Positions 26,239-34,601 of a stretch of DNA of 64,000 bases are shown piece by piece. The DNA is from a virus: positions 1 through 64,000 of the IMG/VR virus record IMGVR_UViG_3300038456_000361; one strand, given 5' to 3'. Positions within the stretch are counted from its first letter, which is position 1. Each line of letters starts with the position of its first letter. The notes beneath the pieces were generated by a model that searched no databases, was not told the origin of the DNA, and saw nothing but the letters and a program-made list of their open reading frames with translations. The position numbers and the translations under genes were made by a program.

Positions 26239-26591
26239 TGGCCCAGGAGTTTGGGGATGTGCTCGACGAACTTCAGGAGCACGTCACCAACTACAAGGGC
26301 TATGGCCGGCAGGAACACGTACTTGCTCCACTTGTCCTTGCCCTTCTGCGTCTGCTCGAGGTCGTGAACGCGTAGGGCCACGTCCTGGTCGGCCTCCTCA
26401 TGCTTGATGAGGGCGTCCTGACGGACGTCGAGTTTCAGGTCTATGCCCTTGACGGTGTCCCCGATGGCCTCAAGGGTGGCGCCCTGCTTGGCGACGCTGG
26501 AGAGCAGCTCCGAGGTCACGTCCTCGACGCGCTGCAGCCTGCCTTCGTGGGACTTCAGGAGAGCGCCATTCGTCGCAGCTGGGGGTGCCAT
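26235..26591 (-). CDS. Holin candidate: coiled coil with C-terminal membrane segment
   Basis: The protein has 118 residues. Residues 10-85 are a heptad-like coiled coil (LLSSVAKQGATLEAIGDTVK). A hydrophobic segment (YVFLPAIALVVGDVLLKFV) lies near residues 90-108 with a short tail. The topology fits small phage holin or hemolysin-XhlA-type lysis proteins. The convergent neighbour is the endolysin, although the strand differs. A late motif lies 25 nt upstream of the ATG. The holin role is inference. Confidence 0.55.
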   Translation of the reverse strand: MAPPAATNGALLKSHEGRLQRVEDVTSELLSSVAKQGATLEAIGDTVKGIDLKLDVRQDALIKHEEADQDVALRVHDLEQTQKGKDKWSKYVFLPAIALVVGDVLLKFVEHIPKLLGH

Positions 26592-26616
26592 GCGGGAACC
26601 TCGTCTTTCGCACCCC

Positions 26617-26625
26617 TAGATTGCC
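26617..26625 (-). promoter_or_regulatory. Late promoter-like motif GGCAATCTA
   Basis: 25 nt before the ATG of the holin candidate at 26591. It overlaps the -35 region of the divergent plus-strand promoter. Confidence 0.6.
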
Positions 26626-26649
26626 TTCCGCGCGGACTTGTGGTACAGT
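26621..26649 (+). promoter_or_regulatory. Sigma70-like promoter
   Basis: TTGCCT, a 17-nt spacer and TACAGT within TGTGGTACAGT. The gene at 26677 has its own AGGAGG, so this transcript has a leader. Confidence 0.65.
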
Positions 26650-26676
26650 AAGCCCAGACCCACTAGGAGGACCGCT

Positions 26677-27045
26677 ATGCCGACTGAGAAGGAACTCGAA
26701 GCCCTGACCAACCCCCTGAAGGTGATGAACGAGCATCTGCCGGAAATCATTGCCGATTCCCAGAGACGGAGGAAGCAGTTCTTCGCCGACCTGGAGACGT
26801 TCACACCCCCGCTCGTGGGCCCCGCCCTCCCCGACGAGCAGCGCGGGTACCAGCGGGGTTTCGACGACGGCGTCGCCGAGGGTCGAGCCCGCTTCCTGCG
26901 GGAGCTGCACGCCAAGCTCGACGCCCTCTACGACCGCCTCGGGGACGCCGGCCAGGCCCGCTACAACGTGGAGATGGCGGACCTCCTCGAGGACACCTGC
27001 GCCCTCGAGGAGAGCGCGGACGGCCAGTCCGAGGTCGGGAAGTGA
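26677..27045 (+). CDS. Hypothetical protein
   Basis: The protein has 122 residues. AGGAGG lies 6 nt before the ATG. The sequence is helical and acidic, with YQRGFDDGVAEGRARFL in the middle. It heads the second plus-strand operon and is coupled to the next gene by a GTGA overlap. No family recognised. Confidence 0.6.
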   Translation: MPTEKELEALTNPLKVMNEHLPEIIADSQRRRKQFFADLETFTPPLVGPALPDEQRGYQRGFDDGVAEGRARFLRELHAKLDALYDRLGDAGQARYNVEMADLLEDTCALEESADGQSEVGK

Positions 27046-27506
27046 CCACCCACAACCCCAGGGAGGGCATCTGGAAGCTCAGTGCGCCCCGCTTCGACCC
27101 CCGGGGCGTGCTCGGGCGCGAGGTCGCCCCCCGGGACGACTGGCGCAAGACCCTGCTCGCGGAGATGGGCGTGCAGGGCCGCCTCGAGCCCACCCTCATC
27201 CCCGATGGGTGGGAGTTCGTGCTCCGCTGCCTCTTCAAGGAGCTGCTGGACCTGGGGTGGAACCGCCAGCTCGTCTCCGCCGTGGACATGCACGGGGGGC
27301 TCCTGGTGGAGCTGGGCGCGGACCGCTCGCCCGCCATGGAGTTCGCGTGCCGCCGGGCCCAGAGGTGGAGCTTCAGCACGTGCTCCCGCTGTGGAACCAG
27401 TGGGGCGACCCTGAGGCCCCGGGGACGCCGCATGGAGACCACGTGCGCGACCTGCCACGACACCCTCATGGAACGGGACGAGAGGAGCGCCCATGGGCTC
27501 TACTAG
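27042..27506 (+). CDS. Hypothetical protein with zinc ribbon
   Basis: The protein has 154 residues. The C-terminus has CSRCG and CATCH separated by about 18 residues, a zinc ribbon. The first 100 residues are alpha/beta with no recognised motif. It starts at GTG in a 4-nt overlap and overlaps the next gene by 14 nt. Confidence 0.6.
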   Translation: MTTHNPREGIWKLSAPRFDPRGVLGREVAPRDDWRKTLLAEMGVQGRLEPTLIPDGWEFVLRCLFKELLDLGWNRQLVSAVDMHGGLLVELGADRSPAMEFACRRAQRWSFSTCSRCGTSGATLRPRGRRMETTCATCHDTLMERDERSAHGLY

Positions 27507-27786
27507 TATCCCCCGCAGGGCCGGCAGAGGCCCCTACGCGGCCGCGCTGCGTCACGCCACGGCGCCACATCGGTGCTACATCTGCGCCGACCCACGTCGC
27601 AGCGCCGGCCTGATGATGACCACGCCGAATTGGGCGATGTTCATCTGCGTGGGCTGCGCGACCTACCAGGGCTTTATCAAGACCATGGTGTTCATCCCCG
27701 CCGACACGCCGCCATCACCGCATGACGCAAAGGCCGAGCAGCACGACGCCGCCGACGACCTGGACCTGTTACCCCTGAACGACTGA
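27493..27786 (+). CDS. Small zinc-binding protein
   Basis: The protein has 97 residues with CYIC and CVGC pairs 24 residues apart, and an acidic C-terminus (HDAADDLDLLPLND). Such proteins are common accessory factors in large phages. Function unknown. Confidence 0.6.
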   Translation: MGSTSIPRRAGRGPYAAALRHATAPHRCYICADPRRSAGLMMTTPNWAMFICVGCATYQGFIKTMVFIPADTPPSPHDAKAEQHDAADDLDLLPLND

Positions 27787-27804
27787 GAAAGGAGAAGCAC
27801 CGTC

Positions 27805-28233
27805 ATGAAGGACATCGTGGAAGCGAGCCTCCCGGAGGCGCAGCGCCGCATCTACCAGGAGGACAAGAGTGTGGCCCAGCTCATGCGCAGGGCCTGCGCC
27901 GAGGACGAGCGCGAGAGCCGGGAGGCCCTGCTCGAGCTGCGCAGCGTCTTCTACGAGAAGAAGCGGCGCCTCGAGGAGCTGCAGCGGGAGGCCAACGCGG
28001 CGAAGGCCCTCGGGGGTGACGCGAAAGCCCACTTCTGGGCGAACGACCCCGGCCGGGAGCTGGGCCGGCTCACGAACCTCTGCAGGAGCATCGTGGCCCT
28101 CTTCAACGACATGGACCTGTCCCTGCACGAGCGCAAGACCGCGGTGCGCGCCGGCGCCGGGAGCACATCCACCACCAACAACAGCAACAAGCACCTGGGC
28201 CGCCACTACACGGGCCTCGGCAAGGAGGAGTAA
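27805..28233 (+). CDS. Hypothetical helical protein
   Basis: The protein has 142 residues. A long charged coiled coil (YEKKRRLEELQREANAAK) is followed by a compact helix and a polar tail with STTNNSNKH. GAAAGGAGAAG precedes the ATG. The arrangement resembles terminase small-subunit or scaffold-like proteins, but no motif proves it. Confidence 0.55.
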   Translation: MKDIVEASLPEAQRRIYQEDKSVAQLMRRACAEDERESREALLELRSVFYEKKRRLEELQREANAAKALGGDAKAHFWANDPGRELGRLTNLCRSIVALFNDMDLSLHERKTAVRAGAGSTSTTNNSNKHLGRHYTGLGKEE

Positions 28234-28237
28234 GACC

Positions 28238-28801
28238 ATGAGCGATACCGTCGACAAGACCGAGGCCCCAGAGACCGCTCCTGAAACCCTACCGGCCACC
28301 ATCGTGGAGGCCGAACTCAGCCCCTTCGGGCGCGACCCGCGGCTCAATCAAATCAGCGCCGAGGATGCGGCGCTGCTCACGCAAGAACCCCCCAAGACCC
28401 CCGAGCCGCAGGAGGAGCCCGACATCTTCTACGGGGCCGTGCGCGTGCTCAACCGCGACGGCGTCCCCGACACCCAAGGGGACGTCTTCACGCCCGAGAC
28501 GGTCATCGAGCTGCCCAACCACGCCGTGAACGTGCACTCGACCTTCGACGACCCACACTCGCATCCGGAGACGGTCATCGGCTGGGCAACCCTCAGCCTC
28601 GACAAGCAGGGCGTCCTGGCGGACCTCTGGCTCTTCAAGAGCGGCGAGGGCCTCACACCCGCCATCGGGGGCTCCTGCCTGGACCGCAACGCCGACATCA
28701 TGCGCAAGGTCCGCATCGACTACCTGGTGCTGGCCCCCAGCAGGAACTGCGACCACCGCATCGCCCCCCTCGGGGCGCCCCCGACGGAGGACCAGTCGTG
28801 A
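28238..28801 (+). CDS. Possible XkdF-like phage serine protease
   Basis: The protein has 187 residues. After an acidic, Pro-rich N-terminus (residues 1-65), the segment YGAVRVLNRDGVPDTQGDVF and a later IGWATLSLDKQGVLADLWLF resemble phage head-maturation proteases of the XkdF or U35 type, where a VDxxGD segment is characteristic. Candidate catalytic residues are a His in NVHSTFDDPHSH and a Ser in GGSCLDR. It is odd to find such a protein in a plus-strand cluster of small genes, not with head genes. It could instead be a related non-peptidase fold. Confidence 0.4.
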   Translation: MSDTVDKTEAPETAPETLPATIVEAELSPFGRDPRLNQISAEDAALLTQEPPKTPEPQEEPDIFYGAVRVLNRDGVPDTQGDVFTPETVIELPNHAVNVHSTFDDPHSHPETVIGWATLSLDKQGVLADLWLFKSGEGLTPAIGGSCLDRNADIMRKVRIDYLVLAPSRNCDHRIAPLGAPPTEDQS

Positions 28802-28995
28802 CCTACAAGAAGAAGCTGTTCCTGCTCGTGGTGGCCGTCCTCGCCTTCGACGTGTGGCTGTGCTCGGGGTGTGAACCGGTGCCTGCGGACATCACCAGGG
28901 ACGGCGTGATGGTGATGCACATCCCGGACGCGGGCGTGACCTGCTATGTCTACGAAATGATGGCCGGCATCTCCTGCCTCAAGGACGCGCCGTGA
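28798..28995 (+). CDS. Small lipoprotein
   Basis: The gene encodes 65 residues from GTG in a GTGA overlap. A basic start and hydrophobic core (LFLLVVAVLAFDVWLCSGC) end in a lipobox-like Cys. The mature peptide is short, with two further Cys. Function unknown. Confidence 0.6.
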   Translation: MTYKKKLFLLVVAVLAFDVWLCSGCEPVPADITRDGVMVMHIPDAGVTCYVYEMMAGISCLKDAP

Positions 28996-29210
28996 CCAGA
29001 GAGTGCCCGCACAGGTACTCCACGGACTGCTGTACGCAATGCGATTGGGAGCGTGAGAAGCGCGTTCTTAGGGCCGCGGTGACGTTCATCCGTGACACGG
29101 ACCTCCCCGCGCCCCGGGGTCTGCAGCGGCACCTCGCCGCCGCCGTGGACGCGTACCTGAAGAAGCTCATGCCGAGGAAGAGCGCAAAAACGCGACGGCC
29201 ACCTCGTTGA
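28992..29210 (+). CDS. Small Cys-rich basic protein
   Basis: The gene encodes 72 residues from GTG in a GTGA overlap. The N-terminus has CPHRYSTDCCTQC, a likely zinc knuckle. The C-terminus is basic (KKLMPRKSAKTRRPPR). Its stop codon lies in the loop of the terminator for the converging tube gene. Confidence 0.55.
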   Translation: MTRECPHRYSTDCCTQCDWEREKRVLRAAVTFIRDTDLPAPRGLQRHLAAAVDAYLKKLMPRKSAKTRRPPR

Positions 29211-29224
29211 GGTGGCATCGTCGC
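29186..29224 (-). terminator. Intrinsic terminator of sheath-tube operon
   Basis: A 14-bp stem (GCGACG + GCCACCTC paired with GAGGTGGC + CGTCGC, 2-nt bulge) with a 3-nt loop. On the minus strand it is followed by GTTTTTG. It ends transcription of the tail tube gene about 30 nt after its stop. Confidence 0.85.
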
Positions 29225-29253
29225 TCGAAACCCTAGATGGCTTCGTGCCGGAT

Positions 29254-29784
29254 TTACGGCAAAACTGCGCCGTACGCGCTGTTCGCGCCGTTGATTGGCG
29301 GCGTCTCGGCCTGTACGGTCGCGGTCTCGTCCTCGACGGGCAGCAGGCCAAGGAAGTTGAGGTTCATGGTCTCGAGCTGGCGGGCCACGATGGCGGTGTT
29401 GTAGCCGGTGGGGCGCACGCTCACGAGGGTGGCGATGGTGTTGCCCGTCTGGCGGTCGACCACGGTCATGGTGATGTACTCGTGCAGGAGCAGCTCCTGC
29501 AACGTGGGGACGTGACCCTGCACGTGCGGGCCGTTGTAGATGACGCGCCACCCGGAGGCGCTGATGCTCACGGGCTCGGTGTGCGTGTACCCAATCTCGA
29601 CCGGCGCGAACGCCCCGAGGATGTACGCGGGCTGCGCCCCCAGGACGACGGCGTAGCTGAGATTGTCGAAGGTGCCGCAGACGGTCGTGGCAGCCACACC
29701 CGAGGGGGTGTTTGCCCCACCCGAGTTCGGGTCCGAGATGGAGACAACGGCGCGTGCGCCTGTAAATACCTTTGGAGGAGCCAT
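29254..29784 (-). CDS. Tail tube protein
   Basis: The protein has 176 residues, encoded directly after the sheath gene. It has the typical tube-protein course: FTGARAVVSI at the start, YAVVLGAQPAYILGAFAP, HTEPVSISASGWRV and HEYITMTVVDRQTGNTIATL. It would polymerise into the inner tail tube inside the sheath. GGAAAGG precedes the ATG by about 10 nt. An intrinsic terminator follows the stop. Confidence 0.8.
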   Translation of the reverse strand: MAPPKVFTGARAVVSISDPNSGGANTPSGVAATTVCGTFDNLSYAVVLGAQPAYILGAFAPVEIGYTHTEPVSISASGWRVIYNGPHVQGHVPTLQELLLHEYITMTVVDRQTGNTIATLVSVRPTGYNTAIVARQLETMNLNFLGLLPVEDETATVQAETPPINGANSAYGAVLP

Positions 29785-29803
29785 GGTTTATCTTCGCCTT
29801 TCC

Positions 29804-32626
29804 TTACGCGCTTGCAGTCTGCTGAACCTGATTGATTTGGAACACGATGGGCACGAAGTACAGGAGCCCCGCCAGGTAGACCGTGAGGTTCACCGTCATG
29901 ACCGTGCCGCTGATTTTGCAGACAATGCTCCCCGGCTGGTAGCCCTTGGGGGCGCCGTCCGAGGGGGCGATGAGCTTCAGGGTCAGGAAGTCCGCGAGGA
30001 TGTTCTGGACCGTGCTGACCGCCTGGGCGGCGCTGATGTCCGCCAAGGACTGTCCCACGAAGGCGCGCTGCATGCGCATGGCGAGCGTGAGCGCCATCGT
30101 GTCGGCGACGTAGATGGCCTGGATGGAGTTGAAGACGAAGTTGCTGTCGCTGCCGTACGTGGTCTGGTCGCTGACGAAGAACACCCCGCCCGCGTTCAGG
30201 TCCCGCTTGGCCGGCAGGAGGCCCGCCTGCAGTGCCGTGGTCTCGTTGTCGTCATTCTGGTCGTTGTAGTCGGGGATTGCCCCGGCTCCGGCCTGGATGA
30301 CGCTGCTGCAGTTGATGTACTTGTTGACGATGCCCTTGTACCCGGCAGCGGCCTGCATGCTGGCCGCGAGGCCCGCGAGCATCCACGGCTGGAAGAGGAC
30401 GATGGCGTTCGCGCTCGCGCTGATGTTCTGCACGGACTGGAAGGCCATGGAGCAGCGGAAACTGGCGATGCTGCCCGACGCGCTCTGGTCGTTCACGAAG
30501 GTGTCGTTGATGCTCAGGAACGCCTGCCGGCTCTTCTTGCGCTTCGGCTGGCTGCAGAGGAGCACGTTCGTCTTCGCGTAGGCGTTGATGAGGTCGATGG
30601 TGTACGTGCTCGAGGGGTCCGTCTCGCCGATGAGGATGTCCGCGCTGGCATCCTGGCTGAAGAGGGTGACCGTGAAGTTCCCGACCACGTTCTGGGTCGC
30701 GTCGAGAGCGCCCGTCACGTTCGCGTTCGTGGTGAAGCCCCTGGTACCACCCGTGAGGGACGACGCCGTTGCCATGACTGCCGGAAGGCCCGCGGTGGGC
30801 AGCGTGCCCACAAGGCCGATGAGGGAGCTGGCGGCGATGTCGCGCGTGATGAACCGGTAGGCGTCAATCTTGATGTTCCCCGTGGGCGCCCCGAAGGTGC
30901 TGGCAATCTGGTACGTACCCTCATCCAGGGCCGTGCTCGGGAGGAAGCCCAGGAGGTTCGTCCCCGCGGACGCCGTGAACCCCAGCTGGGTGTTCAGGAA
31001 GGCCGCAATGGAGGCGATGTTCGGGTAGTTCTTGAACGTCAAGGTGAACGTGTGACCAGGCGCGAGGTTCGGACCGCCCGTGAACGTGAACACCAGGGAG
31101 GTGGCGTTGACCACAACCTGAGCCGTGGTGCCGGCATAGCCAAGCGAGAGCCCAATCTCGCCACCCACGGCCGGAAGGGTCTCCTGGACGTTGGTGACGA
31201 CGTTGTTGACCAGAAGCTGAATCTGGTTGCCAGAACTGCCCGTCAAGGGAACGCTGTCCTGGGTGCCCGTGGGGTTCGCCGCGGTCGATACGAATTCGAC
31301 TGGCGTTGAAGTCCCCAGTTGGAACGCCGTGGTGGTGAAGGAAGCTCCGGTCCCGAGGTCCGCAATCTCAAGGGTCTGGACCTGACCGTTCAGGGTCCCG
31401 CCCGGCAAGTAGACTTCGTTGCCAGTGGTGATGGTGCCGGTACCACCCGAGACGCCCGTGAAGGTGCTCCCGGTGACACCCGTATACGTGAGGGTCTGGA
31501 GACCCGTGCTCGAGGCCACGATGATGGTCCCGGAGGTGGGGAAGCCCGCGGTCGTGGCCACATTCAGCGTGGCCTGGGGCAGGGCTGCGCTATTGCTGGC
31601 GGCCGCAATTTGCGTGGCCGCGGCCGTGATATTGATGGCGATAGGCGAGTACGCGTTGATTTCCGAGGCACCAACGGCGCCGATGGCGGTCGCCACTACC
31701 GGGGTCGGGTCTGTAATGGGCGAGAGGCCAGCCCCGGGGGTGTTGGCGACCTTGGTGGCAGTGATGGTGTTCGAAGTGACGGCCGTGATTACGTACGAGC
31801 CCTCATTCGCGGCGGTTCCCGCGGTGACGAGTACAGAGGCCGCAGGAACGACAAGAGTGTCGCCGACAGCGGGCTGTGTGTCCCAGGCCAGGGCCCCGGG
31901 CGGGGTGGTGCGCGTGATGGTCACGCTCAGCCCCGACACGGTCATACTCAAGTCCCCGGTGGACGCGTTTACCAGGATTCCCCTGTTCACACCGCCCGAG
32001 GCGATAGCCCCAGAGCCGGTGAGGTTCGTGTTGAACTCAGCCACGGTCACGGTGGGGGTGACCGAGACGGCAATGGTGAGGGGAAGCGAGGGGCCTCCAT
32101 TGACGCGAGCCGCGAGGTCGACAGCGGTCTCCGGGGGAGCGAACGAGAACGTGCCAGTGGAGGGGGCGTACTGGGGCACCGCTGTTGAAGTCGCAGCCAC
32201 GACCTGGTAGGTGATGTTGTTCCCACCGGCGCCGCGGAGGAGAGCCCCGAGGGTGGCGTACGTGCTGGGGGTGGACGTGAGGAGCAAACCCGTGGCCTGA
32301 GCCGAGGGGTTCGTCTTGGCGATGATGAACGCCGTGGGGGAGCCGGGGATGTTCGCGTCATTGGCAGGAGCAGACCAAGCCGAAACCGCGTCCACGATGG
32401 GTCCGCTCTGGTACTTGGCGATGACGTCGCCGACGCTGTTGGGGCCGAAGCTGTTCGCGTTGAGGTCCGCTTCGAGGGTGTAGTCGGGGCCCGCGTCTGC
32501 CTCGCCGACAATCATGACGATACCGTTGGCGGCAAGCCCCGAGTTCGAGGTCTGCACGTTGTAGGTCGCCACCGCCTGTGGGATGGTCAACGTACCAAAA
32601 GTTGCGGACTGATATTGCTGTGCCAT
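29804..32626 (-). CDS. Tail sheath protein (enlarged)
   Basis: The protein has 940 residues. The N-terminus (FGTLTIPQAVATYNV, then IVMIVGEADAGPDYTLE) and C-terminal part (MRMQRAFVGQSLADI, LAGLLYFVPIVFQINQVQQT) match contractile sheath proteins. Sheath subunits are usually about 400-700 residues. Here residues 130-560 hold Thr/Ser/Gly-rich beta repeats that look like Ig-like or decorating domains inserted at the outer surface. GAGGAGAGACC precedes the ATG, and a late motif lies 20 nt upstream. Confidence 0.85.
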   Translation of the reverse strand: MAQQYQSATFGTLTIPQAVATYNVQTSNSGLAANGIVMIVGEADAGPDYTLEADLNANSFGPNSVGDVIAKYQSGPIVDAVSAWSAPANDANIPGSPTAFIIAKTNPSAQATGLLLTSTPSTYATLGALLRGAGGNNITYQVVAATSTAVPQYAPSTGTFSFAPPETAVDLAARVNGGPSLPLTIAVSVTPTVTVAEFNTNLTGSGAIASGGVNRGILVNASTGDLSMTVSGLSVTITRTTPPGALAWDTQPAVGDTLVVPAASVLVTAGTAANEGSYVITAVTSNTITATKVANTPGAGLSPITDPTPVVATAIGAVGASEINAYSPIAINITAAATQIAAASNSAALPQATLNVATTAGFPTSGTIIVASSTGLQTLTYTGVTGSTFTGVSGGTGTITTGNEVYLPGGTLNGQVQTLEIADLGTGASFTTTAFQLGTSTPVEFVSTAANPTGTQDSVPLTGSSGNQIQLLVNNVVTNVQETLPAVGGEIGLSLGYAGTTAQVVVNATSLVFTFTGGPNLAPGHTFTLTFKNYPNIASIAAFLNTQLGFTASAGTNLLGFLPSTALDEGTYQIASTFGAPTGNIKIDAYRFITRDIAASSLIGLVGTLPTAGLPAVMATASSLTGGTRGFTTNANVTGALDATQNVVGNFTVTLFSQDASADILIGETDPSSTYTIDLINAYAKTNVLLCSQPKRKKSRQAFLSINDTFVNDQSASGSIASFRCSMAFQSVQNISASANAIVLFQPWMLAGLAASMQAAAGYKGIVNKYINCSSVIQAGAGAIPDYNDQNDDNETTALQAGLLPAKRDLNAGGVFFVSDQTTYGSDSNFVFNSIQAIYVADTMALTLAMRMQRAFVGQSLADISAAQAVSTVQNILADFLTLKLIAPSDGAPKGYQPGSIVCKISGTVMTVNLTVYLAGLLYFVPIVFQINQVQQTASA

Positions 32627-32646
32627 GGTCTCTCCTCTAGCGTTCT

Positions 32647-32655
32647 ATAGATTGC
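32647..32655 (-). promoter_or_regulatory. Late promoter-like motif before sheath gene
   Basis: CGCAATCTA on the minus strand, 20 nt before the sheath ATG at 32626 and just after the Endo VII stop. Confidence 0.6.
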
Positions 32656-32661
32656 GAGCGC

Positions 32662-33084
32662 CTAGTAGACATTCTGGTGAACTTCGAGGTACTGGGCGGC
32701 GTTATGGATGACGGAGTGTCTATCCTGCAAGAGACCGATGGCTACGTTGCACTGCCTACAGAGAAGGCCTCTCATAACCCCCGTCTCATGGTCATGGTCT
32801 ATAAACAGGCCAATGGGGCCTCCTGTCCTAGAACAGATGGCACATCGCCCGGCTTGGGCACAAAGAATGGCGTCCCACGCTTCTCTCGTCATACCGTAAT
32901 CGCGAGCCAGTCTATTGTCCCAAATGCGACGTCCATCGGTCTGTCGACGCTTCGTCTCTCGAGCCCGAACCTCATCCAGGTGTCTATCTCGATGTCGCTT
33001 GCTCGATGCACGCCGCTTCTCTGGGTTTGCCTTCGACCAAGCGGCTTGATTAGCGGCCTGACGCGCTGGGTCCTTGTAGGGCAT
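32662..33084 (-). CDS. Endonuclease VII-type homing-like endonuclease
   Basis: The protein has 140 residues. A basic N-terminus beginning MPYKDPARQAANQAAWSK resembles the start of the HNH protein at 18322. The catalytic part has CAICSRTG, LFIDHDHETGVMRGLLC and RQCNVAIGLL, the Endo VII signature. It sits between the 1061-residue protein and the sheath gene, and has lower GC than both. It is a probable mobile free-standing endonuclease. Confidence 0.85.
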   Translation of the reverse strand: MPYKDPARQAANQAAWSKANPEKRRASSKRHRDRHLDEVRARETKRRQTDGRRIWDNRLARDYGMTREAWDAILCAQAGRCAICSRTGGPIGLFIDHDHETGVMRGLLCRQCNVAIGLLQDRHSVIHNAAQYLEVHQNVY

Positions 33085-33086
33085 GG

Positions 33087-34601
33087 CTACTTCTTACTCT
33101 TTTCGCTGCGTTGAAGCTGTTGCTGACCACCCTGGCGACCAAAGACCGCCTTGAGTTTGGGGAGGTGCATGCTCGCACCGGTACCCATGGGTTTGGGCTT
33201 GGCTCCAAAGGCGGATGCGCTGCTGACGGGCAGGCTCCCCGAGGACGGGGCTTTGATGCCCCCCACCGGGGCTGCGGGCTTGGCTGCAGGAGCTGGCGCC
33301 GGGGGCCCAGCGGGCTTCGCGACCGCGGCCGGAGCGCCTGCGGCGGCAGGCTTCGGGGCGGCGCCGGGGGTTGCCGCGGGGGCACCACCTGCGGGGGCGA
33401 ACTTCCCAGCGGGCATCGCGGCTTGGAAACCCGCGGCGCGCTGTTCGTGTTCACCCGGGGTGGGCATCTTCGGAGCGGCTGCGGCAGGAGCGGCTGCCGG
33501 TGCGGCAGCATGTGCACCCTGGAGGGCTCCTGCCTTCTTGGAACCGATGTCGAAGGCCTTGCTCATGGCCATCTTGAGGCCACCGACAGCGCCTCCGCCC
33601 ATCTTGGGGGTCTTCATGCCACCCGCGCTTGGCTTGCTCTGGGCAGGCGGCTTGGGGGCCACACCCGAGCCGCCGCTGGGCGGCTTCGCCATGGGGACGT
33701 CATCCTTGCGGATGGGCGCCTCAGCGACTTTGTTGCTCGGGGCCTTGCCACCTGGCTCGAGGGGGGCGGGGTGGATGTTCCCGCTGGCGTCCCCGTGGCT
33801 GACCTCCGGGGGGACCTTGTCACCAGGCAGGGTCCCGCCAGTGGGGTCCTTGGGCTTGAGGGTGTTCGTCCTGCCGGGCGTGCGCAGGCTCGCGTCCAGC
33901 TCGGCCTTGAAGTTGTTCCCCGAGGTGACGAAACTGTTCGAGCGCGGGTCGCTTGTCTTCACTGGCACAGACTGCTTCTCCCGGAGGTTGTTCGGCTGGG
34001 GCTCACCGCGGTTGAGGTTGCCCTGGGCCTGGTCGACCGCGTTGGCACCCGAGGGCATGCCGCCTTCGGCCATCATCATGCCTGGCATGCCGGAGCTGAC
34101 GTTCTCGCTGCCCCCGGTCATGTTCTTCTTGGTGTCCTTGCCGTGGTTGTAGCTCGCCCACGCGATTTTGAACGCCGAGGCGGTGCCTACCTTGGGCTTG
34201 AGCGCGCGGACCTGCTCCTCGCGGCCCGGGGGAGCGACCTTCTCGAGGCCCTCGGACTTGTAGTGACCGGCGAGCTGGCGGTGCTGATTGGAAGCCGCGT
34301 CGTGAATCTTCGCCTGCTTGATGTTCCCAGCCCTGGCGTTGATGGTCGAAGCCTCGCTGTGGGTCGCGGCGGCATCGTAGTGGGCACGAGGAGTGCCGGC
34401 GGCGTGAGCGGCCTTGGAAGAGCGCTGGGCGATAGCCGAGGCTTCCTCGGGCTCCCACTTCTCGAGAGTGCCGGTTTCGCGCTTCTGGAGCGTCACCAGG
34501 ACATCAGCATAGCCGCTGATGCGTTCCGTGAGGGCCTTGGCGAGAATCAGCCGAGCCTGCTCGGGGGTGAAGTACTTCGGGTCGTTTTTGCCGTCAGCCA
34601 T
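33087..34601 (-). CDS. In-frame internal gene, C-terminal 504 residues
   Basis: An ATG at 34601 is preceded by GGAGTTAAGG and, 29 nt upstream, by a late motif (ACAATCTA). The reading frame of the longer protein runs straight through this signal without a stop. The product starts MADGKNDPKYFTPEQARLIL and consists of a helical region and a Pro/Ala-rich tail. Its start resembles that of the nested protein at 52634 (MADNNETLNL). Expression as a separate protein is inference from the upstream signals. Confidence 0.5.
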   Translation of the reverse strand: MADGKNDPKYFTPEQARLILAKALTERISGYADVLVTLQKRETGTLEKWEPEEASAIAQRSSKAAHAAGTPRAHYDAAATHSEASTINARAGNIKQAKIHDAASNQHRQLAGHYKSEGLEKVAPPGREEQVRALKPKVGTASAFKIAWASYNHGKDTKKNMTGGSENVSSGMPGMMMAEGGMPSGANAVDQAQGNLNRGEPQPNNLREKQSVPVKTSDPRSNSFVTSGNNFKAELDASLRTPGRTNTLKPKDPTGGTLPGDKVPPEVSHGDASGNIHPAPLEPGGKAPSNKVAEAPIRKDDVPMAKPPSGGSGVAPKPPAQSKPSAGGMKTPKMGGGAVGGLKMAMSKAFDIGSKKAGALQGAHAAAPAAAPAAAAPKMPTPGEHEQRAAGFQAAMPAGKFAPAGGAPAATPGAAPKPAAAGAPAAVAKPAGPPAPAPAAKPAAPVGGIKAPSSGSLPVSSASAFGAKPKPMGTGASMHLPKLKAVFGRQGGQQQLQRSEKSKK

